Made by a program: the position numbers and the translations under genes. Of a DNA stretch of 64,000 bases, positions 36,511-47,392 are shown one piece after another. Where the stretch lies: positions 2,408,501 through 2,472,500 of the forward strand of contig JAPNXP010000001.1 of assembly GCA_028753945.1 (NCBI GenBank), written 5' to 3'. Source of the stretch: Hexactinellida sp. DTS-2022 (lineage: Eukaryota > Porifera > Hexactinellida). Position 1 is the first letter of the stretch. The number at the start of each line of letters is the position of its first letter. The notes beneath the pieces were generated by a model. It was not told where the DNA came from. It saw nothing but the letters and a program-made list of their open reading frames with translations, and made no database searches.

Positions 36511-36917
36511 CTTAGACTGTTCAATTTATATTTCTGAAAGAAAAAAATTCCTATTTTAAGGTTGCATACCCTTTTATTTTGTGATATCCATTCAGATTTG
36601 ATAACTTGAAAAGTTTTAGAACGATCCGATTAGTCTATCAGACCCCTCAATGAAGTTATATATTTTTAATTTTAGGCCCGTGATACGATAGGCATATTAT
36701 ACTAAAATCAAATATCGACCATTGTCTCAGCTAGAAGTTGAGTTGTATACCTTTTAGTTTAATTATCAGCGGTCAATTTATTCCAAATTCGAAGCCATTT
36801 CTGTTTGTACTGAAATGGAAACCTCAATTTCACATATGTATTCATGTGGTTTTCTATTTTCTTTAAACACCTTTAGTGATTTCATGTCAATACATATAAG
36901 GATTCGAGCAATATATG

Positions 36918-36925
36918 TATAAATA
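36918..36925 (+). promoter_or_regulatory. TATA box of the 780-aa gene
   Basis: TATAAATA, 58 bp upstream of the ATG at 36984, with a tcaatacact initiator-like stretch about 23 bp further on. It is placed as expected for an RNA polymerase II promoter of an element gene. Confidence 0.6.
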
Positions 36926-36983
36926 GTGGAGAACTACAACTCAATACACTAACAAACAATAAGTATTTCTCAAAATCATTTCT

Positions 36984-39326
36984 ATGGCGAAAAAGATTGC
37001 TACTCGAGCAGAAACTAATGTGTGGTTGGTTGGACAGTTATTACCTAATATATCAGATGTTAATGCCACCCAGCTACCCACAGCTGGAATTGTTTTGAGA
37101 CGGCTGTATCATAGCATCAAAATCAAGAAGCTCAATCTATCCCAGAGCTGCAACGAGGTTTCAGTTGAAGTAATGGAGTTTTGGATACTCGCGAACATAG
37201 CAACTACACAACTTCCCAATGTAGTATCAAGGCTAAAAGCACTTTATAATAAACACGTTTCACTCAGCAGAAACAAACTTCGGCGCAACGAGAGACAGCA
37301 ACTCCTTGAAAGTGCATTCACTGCTTCTCTAGCGATGTTATTTGACATCGCCCATTCTAATTGCTCACAGCTCATTCGAATCCCACAGGATCTTGATTTT
37401 CTTGAAGATCAGCGTTCAGTAAGGAAAATGTCAATGGGAAGTGAGGATAGAGAATTCAAAGTCAAGAATGAAAAACGTATGAAGCGCCTTCAAGACAATT
37501 TGAATAGGAGCCAGCTAGAGGAATCTCGAAAAGTATCCCTTACAGATAATCGTACTGAAGCACCGAGCGATGATGGCCGCGAGCCCGATATTGACGATGC
37601 CTCTACCTACTCTTCTGATGAGGATGACGTGTTCGCGCTCAGTTCATACCATCGAAAACGCATTATGCTAGAACCCGCTGTGATCCCGCCAGACCCGCCT
37701 CTTAAGACATTGGAATTGTCTTGTCCCATTCTTGACAAACGCTGCATTATTGATAATGCATTATTCAATGCCAGCCTTGATCGGACAAACACAACTCCTC
37801 GCCAGGCAATGCACATAGTTGCCCCTGCTTTGGTTGCGGCGGGTGTTGACCTGCAGTCAATCACGTTATCGACCACATCGCTGTATGAAGCTCGAAAGGA
37901 CACACGAGAGGCTATTGGAAGCAGTGTGAGGGAGAGCTTTAGCCCGAAAGTCCCACTCATTGTTCACTTTGACGGGAAAATGCTGCCGGATTGCGACGGT
38001 GTAAAGGGTGATCGCATGCCAGTAGTTGTATCGGGTAAATCTGTGGAGAAGTTATTAAGTATCCCCCGCCTGCCTAATACTTCTGGAGAACAGATGGGAA
38101 GGAAAATAGTTCAGTTGTTGCATGAGTGGACGGGAGTCGCTCCACATCTTGCCGGTCTCTGCTTTGATACTACTGCCAGCAATACTGGTATTCATAGTGG
38201 GTCAATAACGGTCGTCCAAGCAGCTTTCAACCGAAGGCTTCTGTACTTTGCCTGCCGCCATCACATCCTGGAGTTACTAGCGGCTGTAGTGTTTGATTTA
38301 TTTTTCGTATCCTCAGGTCCAGAGATCGCTCTTTTTAAACGATTTAAGGAACAGTGGTCATTCATCGATCAAGATGCCGCTTGTCCTCTGGATGGTGATG
38401 CATCTGGAAATAGTGCACTTTCTGATCGAGAGTATTCCTGGCTTTTAGAGCACCGGCTTACAGTAATCAAGCTGCTTCAACACCAGATTCTGAACATTCA
38501 GCCAAGAGAGGACTATCGCGAGTTCATCACATTATCTCTTTTTATGCTTGGTGATAAGAGTAATAAACTCCATTTCAGATCAACTGGTGCATATCACCAA
38601 GCACGTTGGATGGCAAAGGGTATATATTGCCTTAAAATATTTGCCTTACGCCACCAGTTTAAGCTCTCCAAACACGAGTTGCAAGGCCTAAGAAGGATTG
38701 CACTTTTTACAGTGACAATCTACATCAGAATGTGGGTAACCGCACATGTGAGTATGTTGGCCCCGAGCAGCGACCTTCTCCTTTTGCAGATCCTTGAACA
38801 GTATGCTGAAGTTGACAACCAAATTTCCCAGGAGGGAACCCATAAGATGCGAGGTCATCTTTGGTATTTGAGCGAAGACCTTGTATGTCTTGCTCTTTTT
38901 AACGACCATCTTGCCATCGAATTAAAGCGCAAGCTAGTATCAGGACTATCTAAGCCTGCAAAACCTAATGACGTTCGACGAGTCGTCCCAACAGCAGTTG
39001 CTACATTCCTAGCAGTGGAGTTGACCGATTTTGTTACATCGCGCTCTCTAAATTTATTTCAAGCCCTCAAACTTCCTAAAGAGTTCCTATCAGTCGATCC
39101 GGAAATGTGGGAAAAACTTGCGGATTACCGAGAAGCAAAGGAAGTAATTCAACACTTGCTAGTTGTTAATGACTGTGCTGAACGTGCCGTTAAGCTCGCA
39201 ACAGATTTCAATTTGGCGCTTACCAATGATGAGGAGCAGCGACAATTGTTATTTCAAGTAATTGAATACCACAGAAAACTTGTGCCAACAACTGCTTCGA
39301 AACGAATAATCACATCCTTAACATAA
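36984..39326 (+). CDS. Intact 780-aa putative DDE transposase (hAT-like)
   Basis: A single uninterrupted frame in one exon, starting ATGGCGAAAAAG and ending TAA. It belongs to a widespread invertebrate family usually left as uncharacterised. Visible architecture: N-terminal helical/basic part (1-125); coiled-coil-like charged segment (about 145-185); acidic linker (195-215); RNase H-like core with LIVHFDGKMLPDCDG (candidate catalytic D330), GLCFDTTASNTGIHSG (candidate D395; compare the 'DNASN' of hAT proteins), YFACRHHILE (C424/H427, like the C-x2-H that follows in hAT); PREDYREF (about 505); GAYHQARWMAKGIYCLKI (about 535); and a C-terminal ELTDFVTSRSLNLFQALKLP block (about 675). The third acidic residue is not assigned with confidence. 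The frame shows no decay, so this insertion is probably young. The decayed relative is at 2490-7710. Confidence 0.85.
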   Translation: MAKKIATRAETNVWLVGQLLPNISDVNATQLPTAGIVLRRLYHSIKIKKLNLSQSCNEVSVEVMEFWILANIATTQLPNVVSRLKALYNKHVSLSRNKLRRNERQQLLESAFTASLAMLFDIAHSNCSQLIRIPQDLDFLEDQRSVRKMSMGSEDREFKVKNEKRMKRLQDNLNRSQLEESRKVSLTDNRTEAPSDDGREPDIDDASTYSSDEDDVFALSSYHRKRIMLEPAVIPPDPPLKTLELSCPILDKRCIIDNALFNASLDRTNTTPRQAMHIVAPALVAAGVDLQSITLSTTSLYEARKDTREAIGSSVRESFSPKVPLIVHFDGKMLPDCDGVKGDRMPVVVSGKSVEKLLSIPRLPNTSGEQMGRKIVQLLHEWTGVAPHLAGLCFDTTASNTGIHSGSITVVQAAFNRRLLYFACRHHILELLAAVVFDLFFVSSGPEIALFKRFKEQWSFIDQDAACPLDGDASGNSALSDREYSWLLEHRLTVIKLLQHQILNIQPREDYREFITLSLFMLGDKSNKLHFRSTGAYHQARWMAKGIYCLKIFALRHQFKLSKHELQGLRRIALFTVTIYIRMWVTAHVSMLAPSSDLLLLQILEQYAEVDNQISQEGTHKMRGHLWYLSEDLVCLALFNDHLAIELKRKLVSGLSKPAKPNDVRRVVPTAVATFLAVELTDFVTSRSLNLFQALKLPKEFLSVDPEMWEKLADYREAKEVIQHLLVVNDCAERAVKLATDFNLALTNDEEQRQLLFQVIEYHRKLVPTTASKRIITSLT

Positions 39327-39682
39327 AAATTTACTAACTATTAATACTATAATTTGGATATTGAAATAGCACATGATATCACTCTAAACAATCTTGATTT
39401 AATATTATAAAGGTTGGGTGTATACTTGAAAGAGAAATCAATACCTTAGTGGAAGAGTCTTGAATAGTTTAAAAACAAATACAGAATATGTGGCAGGAAA
39501 TAACTGTATGTGTCCGAATGTATAAACAATTTAGAAATATTACAGTCTTGAGGGGTCTCAAAATCTTATCGGATCGGCCTAAAAATTAACAACCTAATAT
39601 ATTTCGATGAGTTTAACAAATTGTGAGGGTATGCGATGTTAAAATCGGAATTTTTTTTTTTCGGAACACCCTAATACAGCTT

Positions 39683-40570
39683 CGAATGGAGTCATCTTGA
39701 TTGTGCTGTGAAACTCGTATTCTTGTGGAACTTCACCCACCTAAGATACTTGACCCAACACTAATCATTCCCATTATCTAACATAACCGTGAAGAGAGCA
39801 TCTTTGATATCGCGGTTTGCTCCTTCTACTGCTCCTTGCCACTCAGGGTGACGTGGTTTACCATGAATTATCTTGATGGATGGTAATTTTTCAGCTAATG
39901 TTGAAAACAACAAGTGATTGGAGAATTCTCTGCCATTATCCGAGTGGAGGATGTGTGGGGGGCCAGATTCACAGAAAATATCCAGAAGAGCTTCGGTTAC
40001 TTCCTCTCCAGTTTTTCGTTTCAGCGGTGTTAGATTTATCTTTTTAGTGAAGTGGTCCAAATAGACCATGAGGTAGCGATATGGAGTGATACCATCTGGA
40101 GACAGGTTTGCTTCTAGATTTAAATCGCTCATATCAATCAAATCTACCTGAGCTCTGCAGAGATAGTCTGTTGATTCGATTGGCTTAACAACTATGGTTT
40201 TTAACGACTTCTTTGACTTCTTTAGGTGACATACAATACAAGTTTTAACGAAAATGCCACACACTCTCTCAGTAACACCGTAGAATTCCTGTGAAGCACG
40301 CTTGTATAACCTAGTTCTCCCTGTATGATCTCCTTAAACTTTGTGCAGCCTCTCCAAAGTGTCAAAAAGCTCTTCAGTTGAGAGAACTCGCTTTGCAGGG
40401 TGATTTTTTCGCTCTCGGAGATACAGTATGTTAGTACCTTGATAAGATAGCAACTTGGATCGTTCATGCATACGTTTCCACCTTGTCACTTCTTTCTGTG
40501 GAAGACACGGTTTTCCAGATTGTAATATAGCAATCTTTGTTGCAATATCGGTCGAATTTCACTCGAATAA
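39683..40570 (-). pseudogene. Ginger A transposase, integrase core half
   Basis: Minus strand. LFDTLERLHKV, then an in-frame TAA at about 40338, then HTGRTRLYKRASQEFYGV and CGIFVKTCIVCH form the HHCC zinc-binding region. The rve-type catalytic core follows: AQVDLIDMSDLN (first D), ILHSDNGREFSNHL (second D) and GKPRHPEWQGAVEGANRDIK. The expected 'QGSVERAN' glutamate reads GAVEGAN, so E is kept and the following R is changed. A TAG at about 39761 and a later frameshift break the frame before the final block TPFEAV, where the 36514-39673 element is inserted. Joined to 36510 leftward, the reading continues as EAVYNKKPSFGL. Confidence 0.88.
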
Positions 40571-41159
40571 ACTCGAGTTAAGGAGTTTAATTTTTCTACA
40601 AATTCACATCTCCAAATTCTACTAACCATCGCTCAATTCAAATATATTTATAAGCTAGCCGTTTATTTGCTTTTCTATTCCCCAAATTGACAAATTGGAA
40701 CCTTGTATGCAAAGCAGAACTGTAATCATCATCTGAAGTTAACTTCAATAGATTTTGCAGAAGTCTTCTAAGTTCTTTGATGACTGTTTAGTATACAAAA
40801 ATTGATCAAAGATTTGTAAATGTTCTTTGACAGTTTGCCTGTCATCTGATATGTGATCATTATATGATTATATGATTATACTAGTTACAGTACACCCTTT
40901 CTAATCAAAACATAGGTATTCCGATACAAAAAAATCTTTTCCAAATTAGTTAAACTAAAAGTCAGACCTCGATAATCCGAAACAACTTGTCCAAACCTTT
41001 TTAATCCAAAATAAACATATTGTATACTACCTAAATACTTGTCTGAGACTTATTTTTTTATAATTTCATTGTAATTTTTCCCCAAATTTATACGAAAAAT
41101 ATTTTTGGATCTCCAGTTGGACTGGCAAGGGTTCGAATTAGGGAGGCTGTACTCAGTAT

Positions 41160-41338
41160 ACTGTACAATTCTTCTCATTAGTATACCAGTATCACCAACT
41201 ATCTAAACTAACCACAAGCTCAACTAAAACCTAAATCGCGATTATACCGGTGTGAACGCGATCACACCAACATACCAGTGTATTCGCGATTGCCCCGGTG
41301 TAATCGCGATTACACCAAAAACGCGTTTGCACTGCAAC
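41160..41338 (-). repeat. Right terminal inverted repeat of Ginger element A
   Basis: Reverse complement of the left end, with scattered substitutions and a slightly longer outer tip (tgcactgcaac). Confidence 0.88.
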
Positions 41339-41863
41339 ATCTATATCACACATAAGAAAAATACTACAATAAAGAAAATCTTTCACTGTCTAAATTTGAT
41401 GACATAATCACTAAATCATCAAGCATTAAGATCCCTAGGATGGATTTCTGGCACCTTGATACCACATTTTTTATATTGTCAATATGACATCAAATGCAGT
41501 AGTCATTTCAGTTTCTTCAAGTTAAAGTGTTGTAATCGTGGAACCCTTGCGAATCTCTCGATCAGCTGTTTGTTTGAAAACCGATAGATATGAACATTGA
41601 TTGATTAATCAACACTCTTGAAAGGAGTTCGTCTCAAGGACCGAAATTACATAATGATGCCAGATTTAATTGAATGTCTACTCTAGTTCGTTGGTTAGAG
41701 TCTGGGGAAGGTTACCAGTTCATGGGAAAATTGACAGTTCAAACCTTACGAGTTTTCACCATTCAAGTTTTGCACTGCCTAAACTTGTAGAATATTTATC
41801 GGCGAATATGGAATTGTCATCATTTATATAAATTGATCCTATTGAACACCATTTTGGATTATA
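41339..41863. other. No gene recognised
   Basis: Ordinary AT-rich sequence between the Ginger element and a miniature element. Confidence 0.35.
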
Positions 41864-42028
41864 CAGTCGAAATCGGGTTTTATTGCCACGGATTTTTTTG
41901 CCTCTCCGGGATATTTTGCCTCCTTGCTTCTCCTTGTTTCTTCCTAACTTCATAGAACTGCATATTTTTAAATACGGGTTTTTTCCCTCTTTTCCATAGG
42001 GGGGGGCAAAAAACCCCGATTTCGACTG
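41864..42028. mobile_element. TA-flanked miniature element (CAGTCGAAATCG ends), copy 2
   Basis: cagtcgaaatcgggttttat / aaaaaccccgatttcgactg, TA flanks at 41862-41863 and 42029-42030. Longer sibling of 1318-1402. Confidence 0.85.
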
Positions 42029-42180
42029 TACAAACAAATGTAAAACTACAATGTATTGGTTTGTCAAGTCCTGGAAATTGAGAGGGCACTTAAACTGTCT
42101 AATATTCTCAAGTTGTATAATAGGAAGATTATGTCCATAAAGAAAGAGATTCGTTTATGGAATTTATCAGCAGCTTCGAA

Positions 42181-42984
42181 ACCCATGAAGATTTTCTTTA
42201 TCGCAGCTATCCGGAGAATTGTGATTTCACACATAATGTCTGTGGCCACTCTTGTGGAGTTTTTCCTGAATTTATACACAAGAAAACCTCTAGCTTTTAT
42301 CGGAGGATATGCTGCCTTTCTTATTAAGGAAATTCTCTAAAATCTCAGATTTGTACCCCGATCGTTGTTCAGTACTCACTGAGAATATACGGATTTGAAT
42401 GGAAATTGAAGACCCGAATGTTAACTTTTGCCTTTTGATTGGCATTTTTGATCGTGGCTGCTTAAAATGGCCCTTCCAATTACGGCTAAATGTGGTGTTT
42501 ACACCTTGGAAAGTGTTTACAATTATGTTTTCAATCGGATTCAAGCAACTCCCCTTCCTAAAACTCGATAGTGAAAAGTGCGAAGACTTAGTTGATGAGT
42601 GTATAAATTGCTTAGTACAGAAGGAAATCAATTTATTACTTTAAATTTTAACAACAGTAGCCAATTGTTACTTAACAGCAACAAGGCAAAGAACCATATT
42701 GTATTATTGTTCCTACTACCTGCCCCAAAGAAAATCATGAGAGATTCCTCTAAATATTTGCTTTGTTTTCATAATTATACTATCTAGTTTGCATGTAATA
42801 TTAATACTCGCGCTTGAATTTATGTTGGGAGACAACTATGAACCATGTATACTACTTTGATATGTGTAGTTGATATAATGTTTCTAGTATTAATCAGGTA
42901 ATTGGTTACAGTTAGAAAAATAACCCCGCCTTTATCTTATCCCTGGTCCAAAGCAGTGAAATGTCCTTTATATAGTAGGCTATG
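42181..42984 (-). repeat. 804-bp inverted arm, right
   Basis: Reverse complement of 25777-26580 at about 99.7% identity by eye. Inner boundary acccatgaag, outer boundary gtaggctatg. No matching short duplication is seen outside the two arms. Confidence 0.92.
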
Positions 42985-44360
42985 GTACAACGTAAACCTT
43001 TTGAGTTATAAGCATAAATGTGAGATTTTCCAATCCGCCGATAACTTAACACTCGTGGGGACATTGGTAAATTGAAATAATGATTAGAGGGGAGGTTGGA
43101 AAGTAGTTTAATATTTATGATATATCCCTGTCAATAACTATTAATAATTTTAGACTATTAGAGTTATTTAAATATGTGACCAGGATTTTTGAACCAAATG
43201 TGAAAATTAATTCGTGTCCGATCATTAGATAATCTCTCTCAATAATTTGGCTAACTTCAAGAATCAAAGTTAATCAAATTTATGTTAACTGATTACATAT
43301 TGAGTTGGAACTCTAGTAAGATAAACTTGTCTTTGCTTCTCAGATTAGCAGACACTAAAGTAGAGTTGTATTGAATGTAATTTCAATGTTACTTATCCAC
43401 AAAATTCTAGTTTGAAGATGAGTATTACGCTACTCATTCCTATTCACAGTATTAATTTTTCTTTTGTAAATTTTACAAATTTAGTTTTAGTGGTTTTACA
43501 TTATGCTGAATCAAAAAAAGTAATAGAATATAGATTTACAATGTTATAAACTTACCTATTTCCTCTGCTGTGCCCACTGTGACTCAGGCCTCACCAACTA
43601 TAATCACACTCATGATAGCTTGTAGAATTTTCTCTGGATTAGTGTTTCTCAACGTGGGCTATATCTCTCCCTAGGGGGCGATAAAACAGCGGTTCAACTT
43701 AGAAATGGAATCCGCCGTCCGCAGGACTATATAATACAATCGGAGGAGGGCGATGGGAACTGCCGCGATTCGTAGGGGTCGAAATGTTGAGAAACGCCGC
43801 TCTAGAGCATCACCCTTCCCTTGGAGTTCCGAACTAGCAACGGTACAAACCATGAGCAGGACCTTAAATTTGCACAAGTGGATGACGAAATTGGGATTCA
43901 TCTCTGCCATCAAGCTCTGTGCAGTAGCGCCGCCTTCACCGGAAAAAAACATCCATGAGATCCTATAGAACATCGAACACTCCTGGAAGCGTGGCCGAAA
44001 GATCCTCACAGGCATCGTGGCGACACCCAACGCTTGTTAGATTGAGAGGGTAACTCGCGAGGTTGGAAAACCTAATTTTCAGGCTAATATCCCCATTTCA
44101 AGTTAATGGGCTGATTATCTGTGAACTGTACTAATTTCTCTATTTTTGACCATTGATTTGAGTTATGCGTTCATAATAATAGTCATAGATTCATAATTTA
44201 TGTCTATTTGACCTCTGCAGTATATATTTGGTTAGAGATTAAATTGAAAAGACATGCTTCCAATGCAATTTAGCCTTGTGTTTACCTTTAATATGTTTTT
44301 TAATTTATTATTGCTGAATAGCGAATATATCCAGTTAACATTTATTTATCTTTTTCGTAG
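42985..44360. other. Intron or intergenic sequence; possible hAT scrap
   Basis: 43643-43795 has agtgtttctcaacgtgggc and gttgagaaac at its two sides, like the ends of a common hAT group, with imperfect flanks ctctggat / ctctagag. The G/C-richer text up to 44030 has an open minus frame (119 aa) I do not recognise. The rest is AT-rich and ends in the pyrimidine-rich acceptor tract tttttcgtag at 44351-44360. Confidence 0.4.
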
Positions 44361-44711
44361 GAGATCGAAGAAACGCTCGAAGATCTAATTCATTCAAGGA
44401 GATATAACGAAGATCGTTTACTCCTTCAAGTGTCTTCATTGAATCAACAGATCTCATTAATAGAAGCAAATATATTTCATGAAAATTTTGTTGCTCAAAA
44501 CCTTGAATATAAGGCTAAAATGTTTTCCTATGGTGAATTCAAAGAAGAAGATCAGGATATCCTTGAAAAAATAGATAGGAAAGTACAGAAAGTATACATT
44601 AGTTGTATTGGTCATAATGAGGCAAATATTGGAACATTGCAGATGCTTTCAAGCATTGAAAATAGAGTAGAAGAATTATTTGACATTCTCGAAGGCTTAC
44701 CTGGAGAAAAG
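44361..44711 (+). CDS. CFAP100: CFAP100-like protein, penultimate coding exon
   Basis: Open from the acceptor (tttttcgtag|gag) to the donor (gaaaag|gtgtga), phase 0 at both ends, 117 codons. The product is a coiled-coil segment: EIEETLEDLIHSRRYNEDRL, FVAQNLEYKAKMFSYGEF, ILEKIDRKVQKVYISCIG, HNEANIGTLQMLSSIENR, ending LFDILEGLPGEK. I recognise the EANxxTLQML..IE.RxEELF pattern as that of CFAP100/CCDC37, a cilia- and flagella-associated protein that in Chlamydomonas (MIA1) forms the modifier-of-inner-arms complex with CFAP73. It is the only part of the window that looks like conserved host coding sequence, together with 63172-63429. Upstream exons were not found. Confidence 0.75.
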
Positions 44712-44956
44712 GTGTGAATATTTTTGTACCCAGTTTTGCTAATCGTATGGATTTGATTCGTAGTTACTAGAATCTAATAATCAAATCTTAAAAGTACCGA
44801 CCTAATAATTAGCTTGATAATAATTAGTGCTACTTTTAAAGTACTGGTCGTTAAACGACACATTAATTAAAATTAGAAATTGATACATTACTTTCCATAT
44901 ATCTACACCTATTGGAAAAAAACGTATTTTATGCTATAAAGACATTAGAAAATTTT

Positions 44957-45018
44957 TACCCACAACAACCGCAAAGCGGTTGTGTGGTTGTGTTGTCCCC
45001 CTGACCAACCTAGCAAGC
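44957..45018 (-). repeat. AGGTCGCTTCGCGGCAGAAC family, terminal fragment
   Basis: ccgcaaagcggttgtgtggt then cctagcaagcg: reverse complement of the start of the repeats at 28118 and 30376. Only the hairpin end is present. Confidence 0.65.
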
Positions 45019-45031
45019 GTAGCCTTTAGTA

Positions 45032-45300
45032 CAGGTGTGTGCAACCTCTCTTAACACTGGGCCGCATTGTGCTTCTCAGATCTGTTCACGGGCCGCGATT
45101 CGGATAGTTTTCGAATCTTCAGATTTAGATTAGAAGAAAACATTGTTTAAATTTTGAATAATTAGAATGATTAAGTGTTTAGACTAAGAGAAATATTTTC
45201 ACAAGGTCACATGTGTTCCTTAGTGTGAGATCTGTGATTGTTTGGATTACTTCGCGGGCCGCAGCACAGAGCGTTGCGTGCCGCAGGTTGCACACCCCTG
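45032..45300. mobile_element. hAT miniature element (CAGGTGTGTGCAACC ends)
   Basis: caggtgtgtgcaacct / aggttgcacacccctg, exact 8-bp duplication CTTTAGTA (45024-45031, 45301-45308). Internal cgggccgc motifs sit at each side. 269 bp. Confidence 0.93.
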
Positions 45301-45308
45301 CTTTAGTA

Positions 45309-45914
45309 GATGATAATTCCCCTTTTTCCGAGTATACGTTGGCTTGCGATTATCTTATGGTAGTAGTTATTTTATAAAATACATTACCCTTCCAGTGAAT
45401 TTACTTGTAGGATAACATGACTTCATACCAAACCAAACAACTTGCACTGTCTTTCTGAATAGTCCTTTTGTGAAATGCATACGTAGACGCGTATACTCGG
45501 ATGACGATTTTGAGATTTGTTTAAATATTGATACAATGTTAAATTTTAATAAAACTTGAGGAATTGAGGTAAATACATTCATTTACAATTGAAGAGAAAT
45601 ACCACATAAAATTTGTTGAAAATCGACCGTCTAGATTCCAACAATCTTGTTACATTTAGCTATCACCCTCAAAAAATTATCATAATTTATTTATTTAATT
45701 ATTACGATTCATTGATATTTCATTGAAAACTCAATTTATCTTAGGCTTTCTATAAAGTACATTCTATACTGCCAGGTACTAGTAGTGTCTAATAATAACT
45801 TTTTAACTAAGTCAATAACTAAACTGAGGTAATGAATATTTCTGATAGTTTTCCAGAAGTATACTATGTATTATAAAGTGTTGTATGAAAATTGTCGAAT
45901 CTCTATTTCTTATT
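45309..45914. other. No gene recognised
   Basis: AT-rich intron sequence; the minus frame 45367-45582 is not convincing. Confidence 0.35.
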
Positions 45915-47392
45915 TACTGTGCCGACTATACTATACTATAGTGGCCCAGTTCTAATCTTAGTGCTTTGGTTACCGATTATTATCACTGTGCCGACTATAG
46001 TATAGTATAGTGGCCCAGTATTGGTCTTAGTGCCTTGATTATTATTATTCTTCCATAGCTCATCCACTGAACAGAGTTTAATTAATTAAGAACCCAAAAT
46101 TTCAGGATATGTGTCTCATGGGTTACAGATGTGCACCTGGGGTCACGATTTTTTATTACAAATCTTTGGCTACATTTTTGCACCTGTTTAATGTTAGAAA
46201 AACAACAATAAATAGTGCGCGAATATTTAATTTAAGAATTTACTTATACAGCGATCATCGGTAGCACCGATCATCGGCGTTTGTATTAAATGACCTGGCT
46301 AGTTTCTACCAATGGTGTTTTTTATAAACATAAAAAAACAATCGGTAGAAAGTAACTAGGTTTTTTAATACAAACGCCGATGATCGCTGTTTAAGTAAAC
46401 TCTTAATTTAAATCCTTTCGATAAAGAATTAAAATTGCGCTTCAAATTGCGCTTCGTTTGTGCCACAATTGAGTTGCAAATTCCCTTTTGTTTACCAACA
46501 TTTCAATTCAATTGAAAGTGTTAAATCAAATTCTATTGTTTCAACTTTTGATAATTATATTGATTCCACTTGTAAGATCGAGTAGGCTTCTATTTTCTAA
46601 TTGAAAACTAAGATTCTACATTCCATTACAACGACAGATTATGTGATTATATTTCCTTCTGCAAGAATACTCTTGCACTGTTAATATACTGACGTAATCA
46701 ATTGTAATTAATTCAGTCATTATATATATAGATGCTTCCAATTTGTTTATTAGGGGTTATCGAGTGTGCGGAATTGAAATTTGATAGCAAAATTTATTTA
46801 TTTATTATTTATGACAAAATAATATAACTTAATAATTGTAAGTTGACATTGAAATTGGTGTTATATTATAAAAAATATTTAGAATTATGTATACTAATTA
46901 AATAAAAATCATTGATCTCAGAGATTATAGAAGATAGAAACAAATTTCAAATTTATAAATTGATCCTTATGCCACGTAACACCTCTACAAATGGGTCTTG
47001 ACACCTTGAGGAGATGATGACATCATCAAAAAATGTGTTTTTACAATTTTATGAATTCTATTTTCGAATGGGTTGGTTGGTGTTGGGTTATGACCCAACA
47101 CGCACATCATAAATGCTGACTCATCACTTATTATATTCTACTAAACTTGAATATCTTTGAAATGAAGTGAGCTAAAACATAACTTCCAACTCACTAAGGG
47201 TCGTTGCCTTTTGAAACACCTTTCAGAAATAATTTAACACCTTCATAGTGATAATGACATAGCGAAAAAAACACCAAAATTACAGCCTGTGTCGACAGCA
47301 TGTTCCATTGGAGTCACTATCAATAAACCACCAGCAAAATATAGTCCCACCAAAGGAGCATGCGTCGGCACAGGCTGCAATTTTGGATTTTT
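45915..47392 (+). repeat. Solitary hairpin-unit copy with two minisatellite units
   Basis: Opens with two palindromic minisatellite units (45918, 45985), then a degraded ctccatagct version of CTCCGTAG, cacctggggtcacgatt, the usual AT-rich body, caccttgaggagatgatga and gggttggttggtgttgggtt, and ends in a well-kept hairpin at 47272-47387. It is the same layout as one array unit, so the family exists outside the array as a single insertion. A fold-back element is nested at 46249-46389. Confidence 0.85.
46249..46389. mobile_element. Fold-back miniature element
   Basis: cagcgatcatcggtagcacc... and ...cgccgatgatcgctg: arms of about 60 bp around a short centre (ttttttataaacataaaaaa). Flanking text is itself partly palindromic (ttacttata / tttaagtaa). 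Confidence 0.7.

Larger units (their letters stand above)
36514..39673 (+). mobile_element. Nested hAT-like element with intact 780-aa gene
   Basis: Ends (t)agactgttc... and ...ggaacacccta. Inverted ends of about 135 bp (36513-36650 and 39535-39673) share aaaaaaattcc(t/g)attttaa, gcatacccts, cgatccgat and gacccctcaa blocks. ATACAGCT(T) flanks both sides (36505-36513, 39674-39682). Because the next base is T on each side, the duplication is 8 or 9 bp. With 8 bp the element runs TAG...CTA, fitting the hAT YARNG end rule; with 9 bp a Mutator-like origin would be possible. It sits inside the Ginger A transposase, and excision restores that frame. Confidence 0.85.
34784..41338. mobile_element. Ginger-type DNA transposon A (6.56 kb including a nested element)
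   Basis: Inverted ends of about 165-180 bp: 34784-34950 (gtgaacgcgtttttggtgta) and 41160-41338 (reverse complement of the same text, including ttgatgatactgg-like inner parts). The ends hold CG-centred palindromes, e.g. 34799-34816 and 41298-41315. ATCTAT on both sides (34778-34783, 41339-41344) is a possible 6-bp target duplication, although a few terminal bases differ between the ends. Cargo: a minus-strand integrase-type transposase, now broken, and inside it the element 36514-39673. Without the insert it is about 3.4 kb, similar to the copy at 52280-55093. Confidence 0.85.

Noticed and set aside
41110-41150. tRNA B-box-like ggttcgaatta
   Set aside because: No A-box or cloverleaf around it; it lies at the edge of the Ginger A right end.
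25777-42984. Polinton/Maverick element
   Set aside because: Size and arm length fit, but no polymerase B, ATPase, protease or capsid gene is seen; the integrase genes inside belong to a separate Ginger element with its own ends; and no 6-bp flank duplication is seen at the arms.
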